From contig CAZCGU010000008.1 in the NCBI GenBank assembly GCA_964498525.1, forward strand, positions 62,001-126,000: 64,000 nucleotides of DNA. The letters run 5' to 3'. The DNA is from DTU098 sp964498525. GTDB taxonomy: Bacteria > Bacillota > Desulfotomaculia > Desulfotomaculales > Pelotomaculaceae. Made by a program: the position numbers and the translations under genes. Below, in pieces: positions 24,140-32,603 of the stretch (positions are counted from its first letter, which is position 1; each line of letters begins with the position of its first letter). A model generated the notes under the pieces. That model was not told the origin of the DNA and ran no database searches. It worked only from the letters and a program-made list of their open reading frames with translations.

Positions 24140-26401
24140 TTGTCAAAAGAGGGCGCCAATTTTATTCATGGGCTTGCAAGGTTTATAACTGCCCGTGTCG
24201 TACTATTAAGTATGGAACTTCCAGTGGGTGAGGAAAAAACTACTAAAATCCTGAAAAGCAAGGTTATCAGGGCCGGGATAATAGTTCTTGCGCCCTTGCT
24301 GATTTTGGTTCTGCTGGTCATGGGCTGGGCTCATTTTTATGCCAGGGGGGTTTTATCGGACTTTTCCAGTTCTGATACCCTGGTGGCGGCATTTGACCGG
24401 AATACCATCGTCTATGGGCAAAACGGGGATTTGGTTACGGAACTGCATGGTGAAATCAACCGGATCCCCGTTGCCCTGGAAAAAATCCCCGGCCACGTTC
24501 AAAAAGCCTTTGTGGCCATTGAGGATCAGCGTTTTTACGGGCACCGCGGTGTGGACCTCAAAGCTATTCTAAGGGCCGGTTTCAGTTATTACCGGACAGG
24601 CCGGATTACAGAGGGCGCCAGCACGATCACCCAGCAGGTGATGAAGCTGTATTTTTTAACACCTGAACAGACTTTGCAGCGAAAAATCAAGGAAGCGGTT
24701 CTGGCCCTGGAATTTGAGATCAGCCATTCCAAGGAAAGCATCCTGGAGCTATACTTAAACCGGGTTTATTTCGGAGAGGGCGCCTACGGGATCCAGAGCG
24801 CGGCCAGGGTTTACTTCGGTAAGGATGCGACAGATCTTTCCCTTGCTGAAGGGGCCTTGCTGGCGGCCCTGATTCAGGCGCCAAGTATTTACGACCCCTA
24901 CATCAATCCGGAGAAGGCTTTGGGACGCAGAAACGTGGTGCTGGATAAAATGTACCAGCAGGGTTACATCCCCGGGACTGAGTTGGAAAAGGCTCAGAAA
25001 GAACAGCTGCTATTAAAAAGCGGCATAACAGAAACCCGAAACAAAAATTACTCCTACTATATTGATCAGGTTATTGAGGAAGCCATTGCGGCTGTAGGGG
25101 AGGAAAAGGTTTTCAGAGGCGGTCTCAGGATTTACAGCACCCTGGAACCGGAGATCCAGAAAAAGGCCGAGGATGTTTTTCAGCGCCCTGGTTTGTTTCC
25201 CTCTGAGAAAGTGGAAGCTGCCCTGGCCCTGGTTGAAAACAAAACAGGGGCGATCAAAGCGCTGGTGGGGGGAAGGATGTACGAGGCCAGGCGTGGCTAT
25301 AACCGGTCGACACAGTTAGCCAGACAGCCGGGATCAGCCTTCAAACCCATTTCTGTTTACGCGCCTGCTTTCGAGCTGGGTTACAGCCCTGATTCCATTA
25401 TTCAGGACACCCCATTTAAGGCCGGGAACTATGAGCCCCGCAACTCCGGCGGCGGGTTTTACGGCCCGGTCAGCATCCGCACGGCCGTAGCATTGTCCCG
25501 TAATGTGGCTGCTGTGCGGCTGCTTAACCAAATCGGTGTTGACCGGGGGTTTGAATTCGCCAATAAGCTTGGTTTTGAACTGGTGGAAGAAGACCGCTGC
25601 CTGCCGCTTGCTCTGGGGGGACTGACCGAAGGAGTCTCTCCTCTGCAGATGGCCGGGGCTTACGCAGCTTTTGCCAATGGCGGCATTTATACCAGGCCCT
25701 ACACCATAAGGTCAATCGAAACTATGGGAGGGAATACCCTTTACAAGCGCCCGGAAGGTGTTGCAGTCATGAAGGCTTCCACGGCGGAGGCAGTTTTAAG
25801 CGTTTTGCGTTCTGCTGTAGAATCGGGCACAGGTTACAGGGCGGGCATTCGGGGCATTGATGTGGCTGGAAAAACAGGCACCACCGAGCTTCCGGATACG
25901 CCGGTTTTCCGTGGCCTGCACGGGAATAAGGATGCCTGGTTTGTGGGAATAACCCCTTCCTTTACCGCTGCGGTTTGGTTGGGTTACGATGAGAATGATA
26001 TGGATCGCCGGCATTACCTGACTTCCTACGGGGGTAATCAGCCTGCCGAGATCTTTCGTCTGGTTATGGCCGGCGTCCTGGGAGCGGACGAACGAATAAG
26101 GTGGGCGCCTCCGGTGCAGCCGGTGCAGGAGGCTGAAGACGAAAACGAAGGACAGGATGAGCCTGCGGGGCTGGAAACCGGTTCAACTCCCGGAGGGGCA
26201 GCCGGAAGGCAGGAAACAGTGCAGGAAGAGGGCAAGACAAAGGAAAGTATTAAAGAAGAACAAAAAAAGGACCCGGCAGAGGTTCCGCCAGAAAAAGACA
26301 AGGATAATATCCCCGACAAAATCGAGGGGGAAACGGGGCAAAGGGAGTTCAATTATGGTTATAAAACCCCGGGAAGTCAACGGGTGGAAAAGGATAGGTG
26401 A
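24140..26401 (+). CDS. Class A penicillin-binding protein (PBP1A type)
   Basis: Bifunctional peptidoglycan synthase on the outer face of the membrane. A short cytoplasmic segment and a membrane anchor (IIVLAPLLILVLLVMGW) precede a GT51 glycosyltransferase domain (VAIEDQRFYGHRGVD, EGASTITQQ, RKIKEAVLALEFE). The transpeptidase has all three motifs: GSAFKPISVY (SxxK), SRNVAAV (SxN) and GKTGTT (KTG). The C-terminal ~90 residues are low-complexity and rich in Glu/Lys/Pro. The start is uncertain: TTG 24140 gives 753 aa, ATG 24212 would give 729 aa, and neither has a clear SD. Confidence 0.93.
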   Translation: MSKEGANFIHGLARFITARVVLLSMELPVGEEKTTKILKSKVIRAGIIVLAPLLILVLLVMGWAHFYARGVLSDFSSSDTLVAAFDRNTIVYGQNGDLVTELHGEINRIPVALEKIPGHVQKAFVAIEDQRFYGHRGVDLKAILRAGFSYYRTGRITEGASTITQQVMKLYFLTPEQTLQRKIKEAVLALEFEISHSKESILELYLNRVYFGEGAYGIQSAARVYFGKDATDLSLAEGALLAALIQAPSIYDPYINPEKALGRRNVVLDKMYQQGYIPGTELEKAQKEQLLLKSGITETRNKNYSYYIDQVIEEAIAAVGEEKVFRGGLRIYSTLEPEIQKKAEDVFQRPGLFPSEKVEAALALVENKTGAIKALVGGRMYEARRGYNRSTQLARQPGSAFKPISVYAPAFELGYSPDSIIQDTPFKAGNYEPRNSGGGFYGPVSIRTAVALSRNVAAVRLLNQIGVDRGFEFANKLGFELVEEDRCLPLALGGLTEGVSPLQMAGAYAAFANGGIYTRPYTIRSIETMGGNTLYKRPEGVAVMKASTAEAVLSVLRSAVESGTGYRAGIRGIDVAGKTGTTELPDTPVFRGLHGNKDAWFVGITPSFTAAVWLGYDENDMDRRHYLTSYGGNQPAEIFRLVMAGVLGADERIRWAPPVQPVQEAEDENEGQDEPAGLETGSTPGGAAGRQETVQEEGKTKESIKEEQKKDPAEVPPEKDKDNIPDKIEGETGQREFNYGYKTPGSQRVEKDR

Positions 26402-26606
26402 ACAGGCAAAATGCGGCGGAGAATTAAACGATATAAAAGGGATTTTTGGCGGTAGAAGGACAATAATAGCCCTGAGGGTTTTATCCAACCGGAAGCGCCC
26501 GGGCGGGAAATAACCGGGTTCTGGGCGGGATCGGGGCGCGGGGCTGATTCTTTTCGGAACAGGGATGATCAGATTAAATAAATTTTCAGGGTAGGGTGAT
26601 TTTGGT

Positions 26607-27749
26607 ATGTTCGAAAATTGGAAGCGTTCCATATTATTTTTTGCCCTTGCGGCCTTCGTGGCGGGTATTATGTTTGCCGGGGGTTGCCAGTTTTTCAGGG
26701 ATTTTATTTCGGCCCCAAAACCCTCCGGTTTGCAGGGCCAGGCCATTGCCGAACAACTCCCGGGGGTCGGGCCGGATGCCATTGCGGACGTGGTCAGCAG
26801 TTCCAGTCCGGCGGTTGTAAAAATTTCAACCAGAGTCACTTCCAGCAGGTATTCAGATCCCTTCTTCAGGGACCCTTTTTTCCGACAATTTTTTGGTCAA
26901 TCCATACCAGAACAGGAGGAGGGCCTGGGATCGGGATTTATTATTTCGCCGGACGGCTATATCTTAACCAACGAACACGTCATTGACGGGGCCGATGAAA
27001 TAAATGTGACGGTGATCGGCCATGACCGGGAGCTGCAGGCAAATATAATTGGAGCGGACTATGACCTCGATCTGGCTCTAATAAAAATTGATGCGGGTAA
27101 TGAACTGCCCTGCCTTAAACTGGGGAATTCCGAACAGATCAGGGTTGGCAACTGGGTAATTGCCATTGGTAACCCCTACGGACTGGATCACACCGTAACC
27201 ACGGGCGTAGTCAGTGCAAAGGGACGGCCCATTAGTGTTGACGACCGGCAGTACGAAAACCTCCTTCAGACAGACGCCTCTATTAACCCGGGCAACAGCG
27301 GCGGCCCCTTGATTAATCTGAATGGGGAAGTTGTGGGGATTAACACGGCCATCAATGCCCAGGCCCAGGGCATTGGATTCGCCATCCCCACAAGTACAGT
27401 CCAAAGCGTGATGGAAGACCTGAAAAACAGCGCCAGCACCGTTCGTCCCTGGATTGGCGTGCAGGTTCGCTCCGTTGATGAAGAAGCGGCCCGTTATCTT
27501 GGTTTGGAACGTGTGTCGGGCGCCCTGGTGGCCGGCGTTATTCCGGGAAGTCCCGCGGAAAAGGCGGGTTTAAAACAGTGGGATGTAATTATGGAGTTTA
27601 ACGGAAATGAGATTAAGACCGCGGACGATTTGGTGGCAGCCATTAAAGCGTATCCCACCGGCAATGATGCCGGGATGCTTGTGGTGCGCAAGCATGAGCT
27701 TTTAACGGTCATGGTAACGATCAGCGAGAAGCCCAAAAATATGAAATAA
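26607..27749 (+). CDS. HtrA/DegP-like membrane-anchored serine protease
   Basis: 380-residue trypsin-like protease with an N-terminal signal anchor (ILFFALAAFVAGIMFAGG), a protease domain carrying the triad His (LTNEHVID), Asp (YDLDLALIKI) and Ser (NPGNSGGPL), and one C-terminal PDZ domain (IPGSPAEKAGLKQWDVI). It degrades damaged proteins at the membrane-wall interface. ATG 26607 has AGGGTGATTTT upstream. It lies 205 nt after the PBP gene and 17 nt before the Cys-cluster gene. Confidence 0.93.
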   Translation: MFENWKRSILFFALAAFVAGIMFAGGCQFFRDFISAPKPSGLQGQAIAEQLPGVGPDAIADVVSSSSPAVVKISTRVTSSRYSDPFFRDPFFRQFFGQSIPEQEEGLGSGFIISPDGYILTNEHVIDGADEINVTVIGHDRELQANIIGADYDLDLALIKIDAGNELPCLKLGNSEQIRVGNWVIAIGNPYGLDHTVTTGVVSAKGRPISVDDRQYENLLQTDASINPGNSGGPLINLNGEVVGINTAINAQAQGIGFAIPTSTVQSVMEDLKNSASTVRPWIGVQVRSVDEEAARYLGLERVSGALVAGVIPGSPAEKAGLKQWDVIMEFNGNEIKTADDLVAAIKAYPTGNDAGMLVVRKHELLTVMVTISEKPKNMK

Positions 27750-27766
27750 CGGGGAGCGGATGTTTT

Positions 27767-28303
27767 TTGGTCGATTGGCACAGGGTTTACAGGCTCCTGG
27801 ACGACGTTACTCCTTTGTCTGCAGACTGCGGGGGACTTTGCGGCAAGGCTTGTTGCTCGGAATGGGAGAAGGGAGTGGGGATGTACCTTCTACCGGGGGA
27901 GGAAGCCATGTTCACCAGGGCGGAGGAGTGGCTGATTTGGGAAGAACACTCTACAAAGGATTATGAATTCTGCCCTTCCTGGTCGGGTGCGATCTGCTTT
28001 ATCCGTTGTAACGGGACCTGCCCGAGGGAAAAAAGGCCCTTTGCCTGCAGAATATTTCCCCTGGCGCCCTACCTTTCTGACACAGGAAACTTCAGGCTTG
28101 TCCTGGAGGAAGGAGCGACCCTTCTTTGTCCGCTGGTCAGGGCAGGCGACATGGAGCTACTGGATAGGCGGTTCCTGGTAAGAGCCCGCCTGGCCTGGGA
28201 GGAACTGCTAAAAGACTCGCGGATCAGGGATGATGTTTTGTGGGAATCCCGCCGCCTGGACAGGCAGGGTGGGGAACCCTGGAAAAAACTCCTGGAAAAA
28301 TAA
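27767..28303 (+). CDS. YkgJ-like cysteine cluster protein
   Basis: 178-residue protein with cysteines arranged as in YkgJ-type Zn/Fe-chelating proteins: CGGLCGKACC near the N-terminus, then CPSW, CFIRCNGTCP, and RPFACRIFPLAPYL, which is the family's most recognisable block. TTG 27767 follows GGGGAGCGGA. It starts 17 nt after the htrA stop, so the two are probably cotranscribed. The cluster likely binds iron or zinc; function unknown. Confidence 0.8.
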   Translation: MVDWHRVYRLLDDVTPLSADCGGLCGKACCSEWEKGVGMYLLPGEEAMFTRAEEWLIWEEHSTKDYEFCPSWSGAICFIRCNGTCPREKRPFACRIFPLAPYLSDTGNFRLVLEEGATLLCPLVRAGDMELLDRRFLVRARLAWEELLKDSRIRDDVLWESRRLDRQGGEPWKKLLEK

Positions 28304-28660
28304 TAATGTATTGGATATGTCAAATTAACAAGTTTAGACAGAAAAATGAATAATCGGTATTATTTTTGCTTATAAGTTAAAGGTTGCCTGATATACTGTA
28401 TTTTTTTAGCTCAGGTTGTCTCATTTTATAACAGGGCGTATCCATAATAGAGCAAAAGTAGGTGATGCGGAAAATAATAGTAAGTATAAGGGGTGCCTGC
28501 CATTACAGCGACCAGTCAGGAAAAATTTGCGCTGGCACATCATTTGCAAGATATAAGAGTAAGATTTACTTGTGAAAGCGTTAACAAACCAGTGTGGCCG
28601 TGCCAGAGGAGTTTTAAATTTGGTCGGGTTGGATCTTAGCCCTAAAAGGAGGTGTATAAC
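28304..28660. other. Intergenic region without a recognised gene
   Basis: About 357 bp, AT-rich, preceding the small-protein array. Several TATA-like hexamers (28392, 28443) occur but none has a well-spaced -35 partner. Confidence 0.45.
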
Positions 28661-28816
28661 GTGGAAAAAACGATGGAAAAGGAATTAGTCTGTGTGGTCG
28701 ATTATGAACGGATCCGGGAAGCAAAGCTTGAGAAAAAAACAGATGAAGCCTTTTTCATCGCCTGGGTTAAAAAAGTTATCAGAAAATTGGATCAGGGCAG
28801 GAAAGTGGTTACGTAG
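28661..28816 (+). CDS. Small protein upstream of the 47-aa array (51 aa)
   Basis: GTG 28661 follows a strong AAAAGGAGGTG. The product is highly charged and probably helical (ERIREAKLEKKTDEAFFIAW, then KKVIRKLDQGRKVV). The EAK..KK...AW..KK pattern faintly echoes the three 47-aa paralogues that follow, so it may be a diverged member. Family not recognised. Confidence 0.55.
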   Translation: MEKTMEKELVCVVDYERIREAKLEKKTDEAFFIAWVKKVIRKLDQGRKVVT

Positions 28817-28930
28817 AGGATGCGCCTTTTCAGGCTGATTGTTGTTGTATCGCTGTAACCTTTTGATGTTTCGCTGCAGGTGCAGTCTAGATGAATAAAA
28901 AGAAAAATGTTATTTAAGGAGTGTCTGGAT

Positions 28931-29074
28931 GTGAGGCGGTTGATGGTGAAAGAAATCATGCGCGAGATGGAGCTTGAAATTCAAAAGAAAGAACAGGCTG
29001 AATTGTGGATTGAGAAAGCCTGGGCTGCTTACGCCAAAAAGATTGAAAAACAACGGATGAAGTTTATTAGCTAA
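28931..29074 (+). CDS. 47-aa small protein, array member 1
   Basis: GTG 28931 follows AAGGAG by 9 nt; TAA at 29074. An acidic first half (REMELEIQKKEQAE) leads to the shared core IEKAWAAYAKKI and a basic end. Identical in length to the next two genes, and about half of its residues match member 2. Predicted to be a short amphipathic helix with no membrane segment. Family not recognised. Confidence 0.6.
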   Translation: MRRLMVKEIMREMELEIQKKEQAELWIEKAWAAYAKKIEKQRMKFIS

Positions 29075-29112
29075 AGGGAATAAAGAAGTTTAGGGCTAAC
29101 TGTGGCCCAATT

Positions 29113-29398
29113 TGTTAAAAATATCACAATCAGGGATGCAGGTCAGGAGGAAGAAGTAAAAATAATGGGAGAAGGAAAAAATAAAGAAAGGATGAAGAAA
29201 AATGAGAAAAAGCATGCCGAAGGATCTCGGGCTCGAAATGGAGCTTGAACTGGCAAAGGAAGTAAAAATGGAGTCAAGGATTGAGAAAGCCTGGGCTGCT
29301 TACGCCAAAAAGATTGAAGAACACAGGATAAGGCTGGCAGGCTAAGGGATAAGATTGGCGGGTTACTGCGGCTGGGCATGTTAAAATTATCACAATCG
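29113..29398 (+). repeat. Duplicated spacer motif within the 47-aa array
   Basis: A 20-nt spacer motif (TGTTAAAAATATCACAATCA) at 29113-29132 recurs at 29379-29398 with 18 of 20 bases equal, 266 nt apart. This is about the gene-to-gene period and shows that spacer and gene were duplicated together. Confidence 0.65.
29202..29345 (+). CDS. 47-aa small protein, array member 2
   Basis: ATG 29202 follows AAAGGATGAAG. The sequence has MPKDLGLEMELELAKE, then RIEKAWAAYAKKIEEHRIR. 29 of 47 positions are identical to member 3 and 25 of 47 to member 1, with no gaps. Its last codons and stop (29328-29344) are nearly repeated at 29349-29365 just after the gene. Confidence 0.6.
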   Translation: MRKSMPKDLGLEMELELAKEVKMESRIEKAWAAYAKKIEEHRIRLAG

Positions 29399-29449
29399 AA
29401 AACCCGTGCCAGGGTGAATAAGAATAAAAGCAAGGAAAGGGTGGAGAAA

Positions 29450-29593
29450 ATGAGAAGGACTATGCCGAAGGATCTGGTGCGCGAGATGGAGCTTGAATCA
29501 GTAGAGGAAGCAAAAATGGAGTTAAGGATTGAGGGAGCCTGGGCGGCTTACGCCGGGAAGCTTGTTGCAAAAACTGTTAAATTGGCGGGTTAG
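29450..29593 (+). CDS. 47-aa small protein, array member 3
   Basis: ATG 29450 follows GGGTGGAG. The frame stays open upstream to 29378, but that part matches the non-coding spacer before member 2, so the shorter start is right. It carries MPKDLVREMELE and RIEGAWAAYAGKL. The tail VKLAG matches the end of member 2 (IRLAG). Confidence 0.6.
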   Translation: MRRTMPKDLVREMELESVEEAKMELRIEGAWAAYAGKLVAKTVKLAG

Positions 29594-29764
29594 AAAGTTG
29601 GAAAAACCGGCTTGCCCGGTTATACCACAACTGTATTTTGCAATCCATGATTTAAATACGGTGATCGGGAGGTTATGTTTAAATTTGAATATACCGGGGG
29701 CGTTGTTTAAACACCAGCTCCAATTAAGACGGAACAAACAAATCTATACTGAATACTTCCAATG

Positions 29765-29797
29765 GACCCCTGCTGAAAAACGAGGGGGTTTTTTTTG
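29765..29797 (+). terminator. Rho-independent terminator
   Basis: ACCCCT ... AGGGGGT hairpin followed by a run of nine T. It ends plus-strand transcription from the small-protein array before the convergent glcF gene. Confidence 0.75.
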
Positions 29798-29803
29798 TTC
29801 ATT

Positions 29804-31021
29804 TCAAGCCGGATTAAGGCTTTGGGCCAGAAGTTGGACGGGATGGACCACCTGAACGGCTTCTTTGTGTTTGGCCAGACCATGGCGCAGTTGCATGATA
29901 CAGGCGGGGCAGCAGGTTGCCACCATTTCGGCGCCTGTTTCCCGGATGGACGCAGTTTTTTTGGCGAGTATTTTCATGCTGAGGCCGTAGTGGTAAAAGG
30001 CGAAGGTTCCTCCCCCTCCGCAACAGTTGCCGGCTCCGTCCATTTCCCTGTATTCCACGCCAATTTCCCGGAGCAGTTGACGGGGGCTTAAGGTAATTCC
30101 CTGGGCCTTAGCGAGGTGGCAGGGGTCATGGTAGGTTACCGTCTTTTTTACCGCATTCCTCCCGGGTTTGCAGTTGTCCAGAAGACCCAGCAGCAGCCCG
30201 GAGAGATCAAGGATTTCGATGTCCTGAAGGGGTTGTTGGGCCTGGAGTTCTTTCAGGGTTGCCGTACAAGAGGAACAATCCGAAACCACTGTTTTTACAT
30301 TCAGACGGCGGAATGCTGCCAGGTTGTCCATCGCCATGAGAGCCGCGGTATCCGGTTCACCGTTTTCCAGCTGGGGTAGGCCGCAACATTTTAATGTTCT
30401 GGGAAGCACCACCTCGCAGCCTAACCGGGATAGGACCGCAACGGTGTCCCTGGCGATTTCGGGATAAAGATAGTTGGTGGCGCAGCCCAGGAAGTAACCC
30501 AGGCGAGTTTTTGCCTTTCCGGCGGCGGGTGTAATTTCTGGAATAAAAGCCCGGGCAGGATAGCGGGGCAGCTTGCCCGGAAGGGTAGAACTAGTCGGCA
30601 GAAGTCTCCTGGCTAAACCCGCATCCAAAAGACCCAATCCCTGGCAGCGGCGGATTAGTCCAACCGACAGGTTGAGCAGGCCGGGGCGGGTCCAGATCCC
30701 TTTAAAGATTGTTCTTTGAAGCAGGGACGGGTGTTTGCCGGCCAGGAGGGAGCGGGCCGCAATTACAATTTGATGGACAGGTACCGCTGAGGGGCACTCC
30801 CTGGTACAGGCCTGACAGAGTATACATCTGGAAAACTGGGCCGCCAATTCCGAAGTGGCTGTTAGCTCACCGCCGGCAAGCAGGTGGGCCAGAAATACTT
30901 TGGCCCGGGGTGACGCGGCCTCGTTCCGGACTTCTTCGAAAACCGGGCAGACCGGCCGGCACTGGCCGCAGCGCACGCAGCGCAAATAGTGTTCTTTTAA
31001 CCCGGTAAGATCTTCAAGCAC
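29804..31021 (-). CDS. glcF: GlcF-type iron-sulfur oxidoreductase subunit
   Basis: 405-residue Fe-S partner of an FAD-linked 2-hydroxyacid oxidase. The N-terminus holds two [4Fe-4S] motifs (CVRCGQCRPVCP, CILCQACTRECP). The C-terminal half has two CCG domains (TLKCCGLPQLENG...CSSC and GNCCGGGGTFAFYH...CCPAC). GTG 31021 overlaps the glcD stop by 8 nt, which implies coupled translation. The pair oxidises glycolate, D-lactate or a similar acid and passes electrons to quinone or another carrier. Confidence 0.88.
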   Translation of the reverse strand: MLEDLTGLKEHYLRCVRCGQCRPVCPVFEEVRNEAASPRAKVFLAHLLAGGELTATSELAAQFSRCILCQACTRECPSAVPVHQIVIAARSLLAGKHPSLLQRTIFKGIWTRPGLLNLSVGLIRRCQGLGLLDAGLARRLLPTSSTLPGKLPRYPARAFIPEITPAAGKAKTRLGYFLGCATNYLYPEIARDTVAVLSRLGCEVVLPRTLKCCGLPQLENGEPDTAALMAMDNLAAFRRLNVKTVVSDCSSCTATLKELQAQQPLQDIEILDLSGLLLGLLDNCKPGRNAVKKTVTYHDPCHLAKAQGITLSPRQLLREIGVEYREMDGAGNCCGGGGTFAFYHYGLSMKILAKKTASIRETGAEMVATCCPACIMQLRHGLAKHKEAVQVVHPVQLLAQSLNPA

Positions 31022-32441
31022 TGCCGTTTGCTCCTTCCGGGGGCAGCAACTTGCCCGGATTCATAATATTGCTCGGATCAAGGGCTTCCTTGAGCCGCCT
31101 CATAACACTTACCGCTTCACCGTGTTCCGCCAGGGCATACTGGTTGCGCACGGCGCCTACCCCGTGCTCGCCGGTGGTGGATCCGTCCAGCTCAATGGCC
31201 AAACGGTGAATGGCGTCCACCAGTTTATTGGCCCGTCCGACCTCCGCAGGGCTGTCCAGATTGATGACGGGGGCGGTATGGACGTTGCCGTCGCCGATAT
31301 GCCCATAATTGACGACAGCCACATCATGCTCCCGGCTCAGTTCTTTAATCTTGTACAGGGCTTCCGTCACCCTGTTCAGGGGTACACTGATATCCTCCCC
31401 GGCAAAGATCCTGCTGCCGTCCGGCCGCAGCCTGGCGGCTGCCACGGCAACAACGCTGCGACCGCGCCACAGGTCCGCCATCCGGCGGGGATCCGTGGCA
31501 AACTCCAGGGAAACCGCACGTTTTCCCACAATTTCGGCAATCTGCCGGCCTTCCCATTCTACACTGGCCGGGTTGCCGTCCACTTCAAAGAGCAGGATAG
31601 CTTCGGCGGAGGGAAGGTTTATTTCCGGTTGATAAAGGTTGATAGCCCGGATCGCCGAAGCGTCCAGGACCTCAATCCCGGAGGGGAGGATGCCCGCATG
31701 GTAAACGTCAAGGACGGCAGACGGCGCTTCATTAAGATCGGCAAAGGCAGCCAGGGCTATCCCGCGGGCTTTGGGCCTGGGCCAGACCCTTAAACGCACT
31801 TTGGTAATGACACCCAGGATGCCCTCCGAGCCCACAAAGAGCTTTGTTAAATTGAGGCCGGAAACATTTTTCAGGGCTCTGCACCTGACTCCCCCGGTTT
31901 GGATGACCTGGCCGCCGGCAAGCACTATTTCCAGCCCCAGGACATATTGCTCCGTTGTACCGTACTTTACAGCCCGCAGGCCGCTGGAATTGTTTGCCAC
32001 CATGCCGCCGATGGTGCACATCCGGGTGCTCCCGGGATCCGGCGGAAAGAATAAGTTGTAGCTGGCCAGGTGTTCGTTGAGTTTAAAATGCACAACTCCG
32101 GGCCGGGCAATTACCTGCATGTTAGCTGCGTCGACCTCCTCAATTGTGTCCCAGGAGGAAAAATCCAGCACGATTCCCCCCCTCAGCGCCAAACACCCGC
32201 AGGTTTCCCCGCTGCCGGCGCCCCGGGGCACCACAGGTAAGCCGTGTTCCGCAGCCAGACGAAGGGTGGCCGCTACTTCAGCGGTGGAGCGGGGGAGTAC
32301 CACGAAGTCAGGCCTGAAGTCATGGAACCTGGCCATAAAGGAGCTGTCGTAACTGTAGATTCTTAACTCCAGATCCCCGGTAAGCACCCGATCGGCGGGG
32401 AATATTTTCTTTAGTTCCGTTGCCAGCCTGTGCCTGTTCAT
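31014..32441 (-). CDS. glcD: FAD-linked 2-hydroxyacid dehydrogenase (GlcD/D-lactate type)
   Basis: 475-residue flavoenzyme: an N-terminal PCMH FAD domain (FVVLPRSTAEVAATLRLA, PRGAGSGETCG, GSTRMCTIGGMVANNSSG) and a C-terminal FAD-oxidase_C domain with the catalytic segment NYGHIGDGNVHT and TGEHGVGAVR. ATG 32441 is preferred, 8 nt behind GGGGG. It forms a two-gene operon with glcF. No lactate permease or ETF genes adjoin, so the substrate (glycolate, D-lactate or other 2-hydroxyacid) is open. Confidence 0.9.
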   Translation of the reverse strand: MNRHRLATELKKIFPADRVLTGDLELRIYSYDSSFMARFHDFRPDFVVLPRSTAEVAATLRLAAEHGLPVVPRGAGSGETCGCLALRGGIVLDFSSWDTIEEVDAANMQVIARPGVVHFKLNEHLASYNLFFPPDPGSTRMCTIGGMVANNSSGLRAVKYGTTEQYVLGLEIVLAGGQVIQTGGVRCRALKNVSGLNLTKLFVGSEGILGVITKVRLRVWPRPKARGIALAAFADLNEAPSAVLDVYHAGILPSGIEVLDASAIRAINLYQPEINLPSAEAILLFEVDGNPASVEWEGRQIAEIVGKRAVSLEFATDPRRMADLWRGRSVVAVAAARLRPDGSRIFAGEDISVPLNRVTEALYKIKELSREHDVAVVNYGHIGDGNVHTAPVINLDSPAEVGRANKLVDAIHRLAIELDGSTTGEHGVGAVRNQYALAEHGEAVSVMRRLKEALDPSNIMNPGKLLPPEGANGSA

Positions 32442-32603
32442 ACTAAACACCCCCGTTAACCAGTCAATTCAGATGATTTAAGCCATCGGCGGAAGCGCCG
32501 AATTTTCGGCGCCGACCTTTACTAAGATCAGGGCAAAAGTCTGTTTTTGCCGCTGTTAAGCTGTACAGTTTATTAACTCCCCCTGCGCAAGTAAAAACCA
32601 GCC

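Noticed and set aside
28931..29593. CRISPR or other short regular repeat array
   Set aside because: The repeats are diverged coding genes with spacers of unequal length, not short identical repeats with unique spacers.
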